Notes under the pieces: model-generated | Told to the model about the DNA's origin: nothing | Seen by the model: the letters and a program-made list of their open reading frames with translations, nothing else | Database searches by the model: none | Shown here: piece after piece, positions 13,400 to 21,834 of the stretch | Position numbering within the stretch: position 1 is the stretch's first letter | How the letters are laid out: every line of letters starts with the position of its first letter | Made by a program: the position numbers and the translations under genes | Assembly (NCBI GenBank): GCA_030037875.1 | Contig: JASHPV010000153.1 | Coordinates: forward strand, 1 to 23,664 | Direction: 5' to 3' | Length of the DNA stretch: 23,664 bases | Origin: Thermoplasmata archaeon | GTDB lineage: Archaea > Thermoplasmatota > Thermoplasmata > Lutacidiplasmatales > UBA184

Positions 13400-15796
13400 C
13401 TACCCCGGTAGGCGGCTCCGGAGCTCTTCCATCTCCCGCGTCAGGTCGGGCCGGAGTTCGGGCAACCGACGCTGGCCCAGTTCGGCCAATTGTTCCCGAA
13501 CGCTCGGCCAGTTCTCGCGGGTGGCCTCGACTTGGGCGAGCCGGAGCAGCACTTCGACGATGTCGGCCTCCATGTTCTGTTCCTCGAAGATCGTGAGCGC
13601 CTCCCGGAAGGCCTTCTCGGCCCCGTCGGGGTCGTTCCGGGACCGACGGATCTTGCCCTCGTAGACGTACGTTTGGGCGAGGCCGAACCGGTCCCCGACC
13701 CGTTCGAGGTGCTCCCGAGCCTCGCGATTGTGGGCCTCCGCCTCGTCCAGCCGATTCAGGTCGTGGAGGGTGTCGGCGAGGTCGAACAGCGCCCATCCCG
13801 TACGCCGAGGGTCGTTGGCCTCTCGCGCGAGGCGGAGGGCCTGCTCGAAGGCGGCGAGCGTCAGCTCGGGTTGGCGGGTCATTCCGAGGGCCACCCCGAT
13901 GTACAGGTACGCTTCAGCGGCCTCGGCCTTCTCCCCCATCTTTTCGAGCGACGCGGCGGCGGCGCGCAATCGGTCGATCGAGGCCGCGAGCTCTCCGGGG
14001 CGCATGGAGAGGGCCCGAGCGTAGCGAACCTCTTCCAGCAGCGTCTCCCGGGCATCGCCCATTTCCTTGGTCGTGGCGAGCCCTTCGGCGTGGTGCTTGA
14101 GCGCGCCGGCGTAATCGCCGCGGAAGTAGGCCAGCTCTCCGGCCAGGCGTACTGCGACGAGACGAACGGGAGGGTCCCATTCCTGCTCGGCGCGTACCCG
14201 GATCAGCTCGCTCACGAGGTGGTCGGCCTCGTCCCATCGGCCCTGGTCCGAACGGACCAGGGCGAGGTAGAGCGGCAGCAAGTCCTTCTGAGGGGGCGTC
14301 GCGGCGGCCATCATGTCCGACCGGTCCGTGATCTGACGCAGGGTCCGCTCGGCGCGGTCGAGCTCGCCGACGCGCCGCAGCTGCCGGACCGTTTCGAGCA
14401 GGAGGTCGATTTCCTCGCTCAGGTGCTCGTCGCGGCATCGGCGATGCGCTTCCAGCGCCCGCTCGAGGTGGAGGAGGGCCACGCCCGGCAGGTACGCGTC
14501 GGCCGCGAACCGGGCCGCCAGTCGATTGTACTCGAGGGACTTGAGGTCGACCCGACCCAGGTGGTAGTGCCGGGCGAGGGCGAACACCGAGTCGACCTCC
14601 TTCGGGCCGCCGGCCTCGATCGCTTCCGCGACCCGGCGGTGAAGGATCCGACGTCGCGTGTCCGTCAGGCCGGCGTACAGCTCGTCCCGCAGCTCCTCCC
14701 GGGCGAATTCAAAGACCTCGCTCTCGGTTTCCCGGAGGAGCCCTTGATGCACCAGTCGCTCGACGGTTTCGGCCAGCACCTCTTCGTTCTCGTCGGTGGT
14801 CCGGGTCAGAATCGAGAATTGGCTCTTCGAGCCGAGGACCGCGGCGATGGTGAGGATGCGTCGTTCGCTCTCCGAGAGGGACCGGATCTGATGACGGAGG
14901 AGCTCCGCCGGGTCGCCCGGGGGAACGGCCTCGGCGGGCTCCGGTACGGGCGACGCGTGGATCAACTGCTCGAGGAACAGCGGATTCCCCGCCGTCTGGG
15001 CGAACCAGCGGTGCACCTGCTCCGGGGGGGTGGTCCGGTCGGGGCTCGCCCACCGCACGAAATCGACCACCTCCCGCTCGTTCAGCGGCCTCACGCTCAC
15101 GCGACGCGCGCCCGATTCGACCAGTCGCTCGAAGCTGGCCCGGGCCCGGGCCTCTAGGCGTTCGAACGGTGGCGTCGTGCCGATCCACCACAGCCGCCGC
15201 GCCTCCAATCGCGGCGCGAGGAATTCCAGGAAGTCGAGGGATCCTTCGTCGGTCCACTGAAGGTCCTCGACGGCCACGAGGACCGGAACCTGCTCCGCGA
15301 GGGAGAACAGCGGCGTCGTCATCTCGTCCATCAGCTGGAGGCGGTCCGCCTGGAACGAATCGCCGAGCGCCACGGATCGGAACAACGAAGCGGACTCGCC
15401 CGATTCCCCGGGCCGGAGCGCCGCCACCGGCGCTCCACTCATCCCGAAGGCCACGCTGTTGGTGACCACCGGCTGGGCCAGATATGGGAAGGCGAAGGGA
15501 GCGGCCGCCGTCGCGCCGAGCGCGGCCGCTTCGCGGTCGACCGCCCGCACGATGGCGCGGATCAGCTGGAACGGAGCCGGGGCATGCGGCTCGGACCGGG
15601 CGGAGATCACCCGGAAATCGTGGAGCGAGCTCTCCTCGGCGAGGGCGTGCAGGATCGTCGATTTCCCGACGCCCGTCTCTCCTTCCAGCAGGGTGATGCC
15701 GCCCTGTCCTCGCTGGACCTCCTCCCGCCGGAGAACGAGGCTCTGGTAGAGGTCCGAGCGCCCAATGAGAGGACGATCGGGCTGGGTCGGTTCCAT
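13400..15796 (-). CDS. AAA/STAND-type ATPase with TPR-like C-terminus, paralog 2
   Basis: 798 residues and colinear with paralog 1 over the whole length: LIGRSDLYQSLVLRREE box, Walker A GETGVGKS (39-46) followed by the usual Thr, Walker B VLVAVEDLQWTD (Glu177-Asp178), and WWIGTTPPFE. The lid region is LTIAAVLGSKSQFSIL and VERLVHQGLLRETESEVFEF. The C-terminal half is a TPR-like solenoid (DYAGALKHHAEGLATTKEMG, LDEAEAHNREAREHLERVG, PDGAEKAFREALTIFEEQN). This copy has the more canonical nucleotide-binding residues; Walker B begins E-D where paralog 1 has D-D. ATG at 15796 with an AT-rich box (TGAAATA, 15821-15827) about 25-30 bases upstream. gcvT ends 23 bases upstream. No output domain is visible. 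The pair arose by an old tandem duplication, as the sequences are clearly related but well diverged. Confidence 0.9.
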   Translation of the reverse strand: MEPTQPDRPLIGRSDLYQSLVLRREEVQRGQGGITLLEGETGVGKSTILHALAEESSLHDFRVISARSEPHAPAPFQLIRAIVRAVDREAAALGATAAAPFAFPYLAQPVVTNSVAFGMSGAPVAALRPGESGESASLFRSVALGDSFQADRLQLMDEMTTPLFSLAEQVPVLVAVEDLQWTDEGSLDFLEFLAPRLEARRLWWIGTTPPFERLEARARASFERLVESGARRVSVRPLNEREVVDFVRWASPDRTTPPEQVHRWFAQTAGNPLFLEQLIHASPVPEPAEAVPPGDPAELLRHQIRSLSESERRILTIAAVLGSKSQFSILTRTTDENEEVLAETVERLVHQGLLRETESEVFEFAREELRDELYAGLTDTRRRILHRRVAEAIEAGGPKEVDSVFALARHYHLGRVDLKSLEYNRLAARFAADAYLPGVALLHLERALEAHRRCRDEHLSEEIDLLLETVRQLRRVGELDRAERTLRQITDRSDMMAAATPPQKDLLPLYLALVRSDQGRWDEADHLVSELIRVRAEQEWDPPVRLVAVRLAGELAYFRGDYAGALKHHAEGLATTKEMGDARETLLEEVRYARALSMRPGELAASIDRLRAAAASLEKMGEKAEAAEAYLYIGVALGMTRQPELTLAAFEQALRLAREANDPRRTGWALFDLADTLHDLNRLDEAEAHNREAREHLERVGDRFGLAQTYVYEGKIRRSRNDPDGAEKAFREALTIFEEQNMEADIVEVLLRLAQVEATRENWPSVREQLAELGQRRLPELRPDLTREMEELRSRLPG

Positions 15797-15819
15797 CGGA
15801 CGAGGATGGGCGTCCGGGA

Positions 15820-17034
15820 CTATTTCAGATGTGGCGGACGATTGGGCACGAAGGGCAGCGGAACCACGGTCGCCGCGACGGGTCGTCCCCGGATATCGAT
15901 GGCCATCGGGGCACTGTCCGGCGCGGGATGAGTGGTCACGTACCCCAGCGCAATGCCGCGCTGCAGCGTCGGGGAGAATCCGCCACTCGTGACGCGGCCC
16001 ACCGGCTGGCTGCCCGACAGGATGGCTTGGCCGTGTCGTGGGATCGCCGCCGGATCCGTCAGGGTCAGGCCGACCAACCGGACCGCGACGCCGGTCTCCT
16101 TCTGTTTCGACAGGGCGTCACGGCCGACGAACGGGTGGTCGAATTCGACGAACCGGTCCTGCCCCGCCTCGAGGGGAGTCCGGTCCTCATGGAAGTCCTG
16201 ACCGGAGAGCAGGTACCCCTTCTCGAGCCGCAACGTGTCCCGGGCACCGAGGCCGCACGGTCGGGTGCCGCTCGCCACGAGGCGTTCCGCGATGTCGTCC
16301 GCCGCGGCGCCCCGGACGAACAGCTCGAACCCCAGCTCGCCGGTGTATCCCGTCCGGGACACGAGCGCGTGCTCTTGGAGAGGGTGGGGGAACGGATCGT
16401 CTTCGAGAACCCCGGCGTTCTCCGCCGGAGACTCCCGAGTCCAGCGAAAGTATCCGGCATGGAAGGGGGCCAGGCCCCGGAGCGACCATCCGAACAGGCG
16501 TTCGAGCGTGGCCCGCGATTCCGGGCCCTGCACCGCCAGGATCGCGACCTCGTCGTTGTGCGACTCGACCTCGGTATCGGGCCGGCGGTGTTCGTGGAGA
16601 AGGTCTCGTATCTTGCCGGCGCGGGCGGCATTGGGTACGACGACGAACCCGGGGGGGGCTTCTCCCTGTCCCTTGTCGACGCGGGTGAGGATCAGGTCGT
16701 CCACGATCGCGCCGGCGGCGTCGAGCAGGAACGTGTACCGGCACTGGCCCGGAACGATGTTCGAAGCGTTCGCGGTCGTCCGTCGGGAGAGGAGCGCGGG
16801 CGCGCTGGCTCCCCGGACCGAGAGGATCCCCATGTGGGAGACGTCGAAGAGGCCCACCGAGGACCGCACCGCCCGATGCTCGTCCACGATGCTCCCGTAG
16901 TGGAGCGGCATCTCCCATCCGGCGAAGGGGACCATCAGCGCGTGGTGCCGAAGATGGAAGGCGTAGAGGGGCGTCCGCCGGAGCGCCACGGCCTGCGGCG
17001 CCGGGGTCTCCAGCACGCCCGGGGCCTCCGTCAT
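15820..17034 (-). CDS. gcvT: Glycine cleavage system T protein (aminomethyltransferase)
   Basis: Releases ammonia from the aminomethyl-lipoyl H protein and forms methylene-tetrahydrofolate or a pterin analogue. 404 residues. Motifs: LMVPFAGWEMPLHYGSIVDE, RSSVGLFDVSHMG, IVDDLILTR (catalytic Asp), LVSRTGYTGELGFELFV, GARDTLRLEKGYLLSGQDF with EDRTPLEAG, and the C-terminal barrel GRVTSGGFSPTLQRGIALGYV. An insertion of roughly 20-25 residues precedes the RTGYTGE motif (SPAENAGVLEDDPFPHPLQE). ATG 17034 overlaps the purP stop (ATGA), so it is translationally coupled to purine synthesis. The H and P proteins are not in the window. The protein could also be a YgfZ/GcvT-like folate protein, but the complete catalytic motifs favour true GcvT. 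Confidence 0.94.
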   Translation of the reverse strand: MTEAPGVLETPAPQAVALRRTPLYAFHLRHHALMVPFAGWEMPLHYGSIVDEHRAVRSSVGLFDVSHMGILSVRGASAPALLSRRTTANASNIVPGQCRYTFLLDAAGAIVDDLILTRVDKGQGEAPPGFVVVPNAARAGKIRDLLHEHRRPDTEVESHNDEVAILAVQGPESRATLERLFGWSLRGLAPFHAGYFRWTRESPAENAGVLEDDPFPHPLQEHALVSRTGYTGELGFELFVRGAAADDIAERLVASGTRPCGLGARDTLRLEKGYLLSGQDFHEDRTPLEAGQDRFVEFDHPFVGRDALSKQKETGVAVRLVGLTLTDPAAIPRHGQAILSGSQPVGRVTSGGFSPTLQRGIALGYVTTHPAPDSAPMAIDIRGRPVAATVVPLPFVPNRPPHLK

Positions 17035-18188
17035 GTGACGATCTCCGCCAACCGGTCCTCACCGGCCGCGCGGCGTATCTCGATTGCGATGCGCCGGCCC
17101 GTGCTCATCGGCGTCCGCCAGAGCGCGTTCCCGTACGGATGTCCCAGGGCGAGGTGAATGTTGGTACCGCCTCCGATTCGGGCGGCCACGTCGAAGACCG
17201 TGGGCTTTCCATCGCGGTCGATGCAGGTCTGGAGGGTGAAGGGACCGAGGATGCCGGGGGCCGCGCGGGTCCGCGTCACATCCACGAATCGCTCTCCAAA
17301 GTCGAAAATCTCCTCCAGCAACGATTCCCGGACGGTGAGGGTCCCGTGCCCCACGACGGTGTACTGGGGGATCGCGTGCGCGCCTCGAATCTCGAGCTGC
17401 TGGGCCGCCGGGAGCCGGACGAGTCCGTCGAGCGAGCTCTCGCGCCGCTCGTCGACCCCCAGGAGCTCGAGCCCGTCCTCTCGAGGGACGAGCGGGGAGA
17501 AGAAGAAATTGAAATTGAAGACCGGCCCCAGGATGTACTGCTCGATTCGGGCCGCGGCGAGGTCGGCCGGGGCGATCGTCCCGGCGGCGATCAGCGACTC
17601 GCTCTTCCGCTGGTACTCCTCGAAACTGGCGGCGGTGAAGAATCCCCGCTCGAGTCGACGTGTCGCGTGAGGAAGCTTCACGATCACGAGTCCCTCGATC
17701 TCCTGAGGGGTCGGGATCCGGGCCGGCGAGGGGATACCGGCCTGGGCGAGCAGAGCGTAGTAGTTCTCCCGCTCGGTGCGCTCCTCGATCCGGAGCAGGT
17801 TCCGCGACCCCACCATCGGGACCCGGAGGGACGTTTCGAGGAGGTCGATGGGCACGTAGGAGCTCAGCGCCCGGTTCGGGACGAGGAGCACTCCGTGGTC
17901 CCGGAGCCGGGCCTGCGATTCGGGGGCCGCCGCGTCGACGAACTTGGGGTACGTCCAAACCTCGTCCACGCAGCCTCGCGTGACCCGGCCCTCGGCGTCC
18001 CGGTGGGTGCGATAGTATCGGGAGTAGGTCCGGTCGCGGCCCTTCTGCGCCAGCACGAGGGTGTGAAAGCCCTCCTCCACCGCCCCGTCGGCGATGTCGA
18101 GCGCCGAATGCGAACCGACCGCTCCGACGATCGGCGGACGCGGGTACTCCGTCAGGAGCGATTGAATCTCCGCCCGGGGAATTGCCAT
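17031..18188 (-). CDS. purP: FAICAR synthetase PurP (formate-dependent, archaeal)
   Basis: Ligates formate to AICAR using ATP, the penultimate step of IMP synthesis in archaea that lack the folate-dependent PurH transformylase. 385 residues, within the family range. Diagnostic stretches: IVGAVGSHSALDIADGA at the N-terminus (substrate loop), MVGSRNLLRIEERTERE, VKLPHATRRLERGFF, then the ATP-grasp core FNFNFFFSPLV, ELLGVDERRESSLDGLVRLP, YTVVGHGTLTVRESLLEEIF, GPFTLQTCID and FDVAARIGGGTNIHLALGHPY. ATG 18188 lies only 14 bases after the stop of the molybdenum hydroxylase large subunit, and the gene overlaps gcvT by ATGA. This places formate-driven purine synthesis between a hydroxylase and a glycine one-carbon enzyme in one likely transcript. 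Confidence 0.95.
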   Translation of the reverse strand: MAIPRAEIQSLLTEYPRPPIVGAVGSHSALDIADGAVEEGFHTLVLAQKGRDRTYSRYYRTHRDAEGRVTRGCVDEVWTYPKFVDAAAPESQARLRDHGVLLVPNRALSSYVPIDLLETSLRVPMVGSRNLLRIEERTERENYYALLAQAGIPSPARIPTPQEIEGLVIVKLPHATRRLERGFFTAASFEEYQRKSESLIAAGTIAPADLAAARIEQYILGPVFNFNFFFSPLVPREDGLELLGVDERRESSLDGLVRLPAAQQLEIRGAHAIPQYTVVGHGTLTVRESLLEEIFDFGERFVDVTRTRAAPGILGPFTLQTCIDRDGKPTVFDVAARIGGGTNIHLALGHPYGNALWRTPMSTGRRIAIEIRRAAGEDRLAEIVT

Positions 18189-18202
18189 TGGAAGCGAGGA
18201 CC

Positions 18203-20398
18203 CTACAGGAGCTTAAGCGCTCGCGCCACGCGTTCGGGCGTCATCGGCAGTTCGTAGACCCGGGTCCCCGTCGCATCGGCGACGGCGTTCGCCACGGCGG
18301 CCGGCACGGGAATGATCGGAGGTTCGCCGAGTCCTTTCGCCCCGAACGGGCCGGCTCCCGCAAAGCCCTCGATCGCTTCGACGTGGATCGGGGGAACGTC
18401 CCGAATCCGGGGAAGGCGGTAGTCCAGCAGGCCGGGGTTGGCGAGCCGGGCCTCGGGCGTCCAGAGCATTTCCTCGGACAGGGCGGTTCCCAGCCCCATG
18501 ACGACACCGCCCTCCACCTGCCCGGTCACCGACGCCGAATCGACCGCTTTGCCTACGTCCTGGAACGCCGCGTAGCGCACGACGCGCACATGACCCGTTT
18601 CGCGGTCGACCTCGACCTCCGCCAAATGGACGGCCGCCGTGAAGTCCTGGTAGGGATAGACCGTCCCCGTGACGACGCGGGACGCGTCAATCTTCCGTTC
18701 CGAGCCGTAGTGCTTGCCGTGAGCTTCGATTCCGCCGGCGGCACGTTCCTCCGGGGTCAGAAGGTCGACGAGTTTCTGTCGCCGCCGACCGGCCACGACC
18801 AGAACCCGGTCATTCTTCATCTCGAGCTGGACCGTCTGGGCGCCCGCCCGCGTCGCAAGCGTGTTCGCGAGCGATCGGGCCGCTTTTTCGACCGCTTGGC
18901 CCAGCGCGCCCAAGGTCCGGCTGCCGAACACGCCGGAGTCGAACGGCGCCGTCGCGGTATCCCCGTACTCGACACGGATGGCCTCGACAGGCAACCCCAG
19001 TACACGCTCCGCCACGAGCGCCAGCCCCTGGACCACGCTTCCATTCCCGATCTCTCGCTCCCCCTCGAGAATCGTCAGGCCGTCGGGCCGCAGCCACAGT
19101 CGGGCCTCGCCGCCGGCCCCCACGCCCGTCGACCAGAATCCGGCCGCCACGCCGATGCCATGTCCCGACGGGAGACCGGCCCGCCACTCACCCGCGGTCC
19201 GGGCCGCGGCCTCCAGGCCGGCCTCGAGGCCGATCGGGCCGACCGGCTGGTCGTAGGCGGTCCGGTCTCCCTCGCGCCACGCATGCAGCTTTCGAAACTC
19301 GATCGGGTCGACCCCCAGGCGACGGGCCAGGCCGTCGATGTGCGACTCGAGCGCAAAGACCGACTGCGGCGCGAACGGCGCCCGATGGGGGCCGAAGGGC
19401 GGTTTGTTCGTCTGCAGCGCGAATCCTTCGATCTCGTAGGCCGTCGTACGGTATGGACCGAGCAGGAATCCGATGGAATAACCGACCGCGAAGTCCCGCC
19501 CCGGCAGCGACGCGCCGGTGTCCAGCAAGAGACGAACCCGGCGGGCCACGATGCGACCTCGGTGGACGGCGGTGTCGAGACGGATGATCGAGGGAAGCGT
19601 CGTTCGTCCCAGTTCGAACTCTTCCTCGAACGTGAGCGAGAGCTTCACCGGGCGGCCACTCGCGATGGCCAGCAACACGGCGTACGGCTCGAGGAACGCG
19701 GCGCCCTTGCCCCCGAAGCCGCCTCCGACCCAGGTTCCTTCCACGACGAGGCGGGATTCCGGTATCCCGAGAATCGATGCCACGTCATCGCGAAGGCCGA
19801 AGGGGGTTTGCGTGGAGGAGCGAATGTGGAACGTGCCGTTCCGGACCTCGGCGAGACATGCATGCGGCTCGATGGCCACCTGGTGGACGCCGGAGGTGCG
19901 ATATGTTTCCGAATGGACGAGTTCCGCGCTACGGAATTTCGCGTCCACGTCGCCGAACCGGGCGTGCACATGCCCGACCACGCGCGGATCCTTGGCGGCT
20001 GCCGGGGAGGGCCACTCGGGAAAGATGTCCTCGATCCGGGCATCGACGCGGAGCGACTCGACTTCCGGCTCGATGGTGGCGGCGGCTCGACGGGCTTGTT
20101 CCAACGTCTCGGCGGCCACCGCCGCCACCGGCTCTCCGCGGTACCGGATCTCGTCCAGGGGGAAGACCGGACGCTCCGCCTCGAGAGCGGCCTTCGGCAG
20201 CAGCGTGCGCAGGTCCTCCGGCCCGACCACGGCCACCACGCCCGGCATCTTGCGCGCCGGGCTCAGGTCCATGCGGACGATCCGACCGTGGGCGATCGGC
20301 GACCGGACGAGGGCGGCCCAGAGCATACCGGGCGCCTCGAGGTCCGTCCCATACTCGAGGGCCCCCCGTGCCTTGGGCTCGGCGTCGCTGCGAATCAC
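18203..20398 (-). CDS. Molybdenum hydroxylase (xanthine dehydrogenase/aldehyde oxidase family), molybdopterin subunit
   Basis: 731 residues, catalytic subunit of a three-subunit hydroxylase. N-terminal a/b hammerhead (ARGALEYGTDLEAPGMLWAA with VRSPIAHGRI), IRYRGEPVAAVAAET, the cofactor loop VEGTWVGGGFGGKGA with SSTQTPFGLRDD, EGEREIGNGSVVQG, and the catalytic glutamate in GAKGLGEPP (about Glu692). It lacks the AYRCSFR loop of CO dehydrogenase, so it is not CoxL. At the equivalent of the xanthine dehydrogenase FRGFG segment it reads HRAPFAPQ. The start is GTG 20398, which overlaps the [2Fe-2S] gene stop as GTGA and begins right at the family N-terminus; an upstream ATG at 20461 would overlap that gene by 67 bases. 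Substrate is not readable; a purine, N-heterocycle or aldehyde is possible. Confidence 0.92.
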   Translation of the reverse strand: MIRSDAEPKARGALEYGTDLEAPGMLWAALVRSPIAHGRIVRMDLSPARKMPGVVAVVGPEDLRTLLPKAALEAERPVFPLDEIRYRGEPVAAVAAETLEQARRAAATIEPEVESLRVDARIEDIFPEWPSPAAAKDPRVVGHVHARFGDVDAKFRSAELVHSETYRTSGVHQVAIEPHACLAEVRNGTFHIRSSTQTPFGLRDDVASILGIPESRLVVEGTWVGGGFGGKGAAFLEPYAVLLAIASGRPVKLSLTFEEEFELGRTTLPSIIRLDTAVHRGRIVARRVRLLLDTGASLPGRDFAVGYSIGFLLGPYRTTAYEIEGFALQTNKPPFGPHRAPFAPQSVFALESHIDGLARRLGVDPIEFRKLHAWREGDRTAYDQPVGPIGLEAGLEAAARTAGEWRAGLPSGHGIGVAAGFWSTGVGAGGEARLWLRPDGLTILEGEREIGNGSVVQGLALVAERVLGLPVEAIRVEYGDTATAPFDSGVFGSRTLGALGQAVEKAARSLANTLATRAGAQTVQLEMKNDRVLVVAGRRRQKLVDLLTPEERAAGGIEAHGKHYGSERKIDASRVVTGTVYPYQDFTAAVHLAEVEVDRETGHVRVVRYAAFQDVGKAVDSASVTGQVEGGVVMGLGTALSEEMLWTPEARLANPGLLDYRLPRIRDVPPIHVEAIEGFAGAGPFGAKGLGEPPIIPVPAAVANAVADATGTRVYELPMTPERVARALKLL

Positions 20399-20871
20399 TT
20401 CAGCGCCTCCCGTGCGGCGACGACGGCCTTCTGGATTGCGCGATATCCGGTGCACCGACACAGGTTACCTTCCAACCCATCGAGCAACGAGGCGACCGAA
20501 GGCGGTGTGCCATCACCCTGGAGTTGACCGGCGAGCGCGACCACGAATCCCGGAGTACAGTAGCCGCATTGCACCGCGCCGGCCTCCGCGAACGCCCGGA
20601 TCACGATGCGCCCGACCTTTTCGGCCGCCACGCCCTCGATCGTGGTGACGTTCTCCCCCGATACTTCGTGGGATAGGACGAGACACGAGAGGGTCGGCTC
20701 GCCGTTGACGAGCACGGTGCACGCACCGCAGCCGCCCGTCCGGCACCCTTCCTTCGTTCCCTTGAGCCCGGCCCGCCACCGCAAGGTGTCGAGGAGCCGT
20801 TCCGCGTCCGGTACGCGCTCGAACTGCTGGGGCTTGCCGTTGATCGTAAGAGTCAGCGGTCCGTCGCTCAC
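20395..20871 (-). CDS. Molybdenum hydroxylase [2Fe-2S] small subunit
   Basis: 158 residues. Electron-transfer subunit with two [2Fe-2S] clusters. The plant-type ferredoxin cluster is held by Cys43, Cys48, Cys51 and Cys63 (GCRTGGCGACTV and PTLSC). The second, C-terminal helical cluster uses Cys102, Cys105, Cys138 and Cys140 (QCGYCTPG and LCRCTGY). All eight ligands are present and length is normal for the CoxS/XdhC-type subunit. It starts at GTG 20871, overlapping the FAD-subunit stop as GTGA, and its own stop overlaps the catalytic subunit start the same way. This gives fixed stoichiometry by coupled translation. Confidence 0.97.
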   Translation of the reverse strand: MSDGPLTLTINGKPQQFERVPDAERLLDTLRWRAGLKGTKEGCRTGGCGACTVLVNGEPTLSCLVLSHEVSGENVTTIEGVAAEKVGRIVIRAFAEAGAVQCGYCTPGFVVALAGQLQGDGTPPSVASLLDGLEGNLCRCTGYRAIQKAVVAAREALK

Positions 20872-21737
20872 GATGCGGCCTTCCGGGGATGCGCCGCTTT
20901 CGGCATCCGGTCGAGGGTGGTCTGGATCGCGCGACGGACCAGGACCGTGACCAGGCGACGGCGGTACGACTCCGTCGCCCGCTTATCCGAGACGAACTCG
21001 GCGCGACGCGCGGCCTCCTGGGCAGCGAGTTCCATCTCGAGATGCGTCGGTCGCGCCGACCGAAGCATCGCCTCCGCCTCGCTCAACCGGCGCGCGCGGG
21101 GCTGGAGGCCGCCTAGGGCAATCCGCCAATGGGGTCCCTCGGGCACGAACGCCGCCGCGACGCCGACCTGAGAGATGTCGTTGACCGGTTGGACGCGCTG
21201 CCAGAGGTAGGCCGAGGGCGCGGAGGAAGGCAAGATCACCGATTCGATCAGTTCCGCCGGTCCGAGCGAGGTTCGCCGCGATTCTTGGAGCACGATATCG
21301 ATCGGATGCTCTCGTACCCCGCTCGGGCCGACGATCCGGGCCCGCGCGTCGAGTGCCAGCAGGATCGGGATGAGGTCCGACGCCGGGGAACATCGTCCCA
21401 GATTTCCTCCCAACGTCGCGCGACTCCGCAGGGCCGGGCTCCCGACGTCCCGGATCGCTTCCCAAAGGCCCGGAAGCCGACGTTGCACGTGCGGATCGAG
21501 CTCGAGGGCTCGCAAGGGGAGCGTGCTTCCCACCACGAGCGAGTTCCCTTCCCACCGAAAATAGCGCCAGGGGAGGTTCCGGAGCGAGAGAACCTGCTTC
21601 GGGGTAATCCGAGCCTGTTCGATATCGGACAAGAGGTCGGTGCCGCCGCCGAGTACAGCGATGTCCCCCGCGGCCGAGCGTGAAAGGAGGCGAATCGCCT
21701 CCTCCGGAGTCGATGGCTGGACGAGTTGAAAGCTCAC
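20868..21737 (-). CDS. Molybdenum hydroxylase FAD-binding medium subunit
   Basis: About 289 residues, the CoxM-like flavin subunit that passes electrons from the iron-sulfur subunit to an acceptor. The two FAD pyrophosphate motifs are present: IAVLGGGTDLL at about residue 25 and ATLGGNLGRCSPASDLIPIL at about 107. A C-terminal domain of the CO dehydrogenase flavoprotein type follows (GGLQPRARRLSEAEAML, YRRRLVTVLVRRAI). I chose GTG 21737 because MSFQLVQPSTPEEAIRLL begins exactly where the family does and an A/T box lies 24-35 bases upstream (near-leaderless). An ATG at 21794 would run through the divergent promoter region. First gene of the hydroxylase operon. Confidence 0.94.
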   Translation of the reverse strand: MSFQLVQPSTPEEAIRLLSRSAAGDIAVLGGGTDLLSDIEQARITPKQVLSLRNLPWRYFRWEGNSLVVGSTLPLRALELDPHVQRRLPGLWEAIRDVGSPALRSRATLGGNLGRCSPASDLIPILLALDARARIVGPSGVREHPIDIVLQESRRTSLGPAELIESVILPSSAPSAYLWQRVQPVNDISQVGVAAAFVPEGPHWRIALGGLQPRARRLSEAEAMLRSARPTHLEMELAAQEAARRAEFVSDKRATESYRRRLVTVLVRRAIQTTLDRMPKAAHPRKAAS

Positions 21738-21834
21738 AATGAGCACGACGGGACCGCGACTGATAGCTTTTCGGTGCGCCGGGCGCTGCGACATGTACTT
21801 TTATCCCCACGACCGGCTTCGCTCCCCGTTCGTC
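21738..21834. promoter_or_regulatory. Divergent promoter region between hydroxylase operon and wHTH gene
   Basis: On minus, AAAAGCTATCA (21761-21772) lies 24-35 bases before the GTG at 21737. On plus, CTTTTAT (21798-21804) lies about 31-37 bases before the ATG at 21835. Both fit archaeal TATA boxes with very short or absent leaders. A regulator gene sharing this 97-base region with the operon is a typical arrangement for local control (inference). Confidence 0.5.

Noticed and set aside
12057..13796. 579-codon minus-strand frame spanning the gap between the two ATPases, a possible fusion or third gene
   Set aside because: It is an out-of-frame reading of both ATPase genes, extremely Arg/Gly/Pro-rich, with no coherent domain.
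13490..15157. Long plus-strand reading frame opposite ATPase paralog 2
   Set aside because: Antisense shadow of a GC-rich gene; composition is His/Arg/Gly-rich without a recognisable motif, while the minus strand encodes a clear ATPase.
18182..20527. 781-codon plus-strand reading frame opposite the molybdenum hydroxylase
   Set aside because: Antisense shadow; the minus strand carries all family motifs and GTGA-coupled neighbours.
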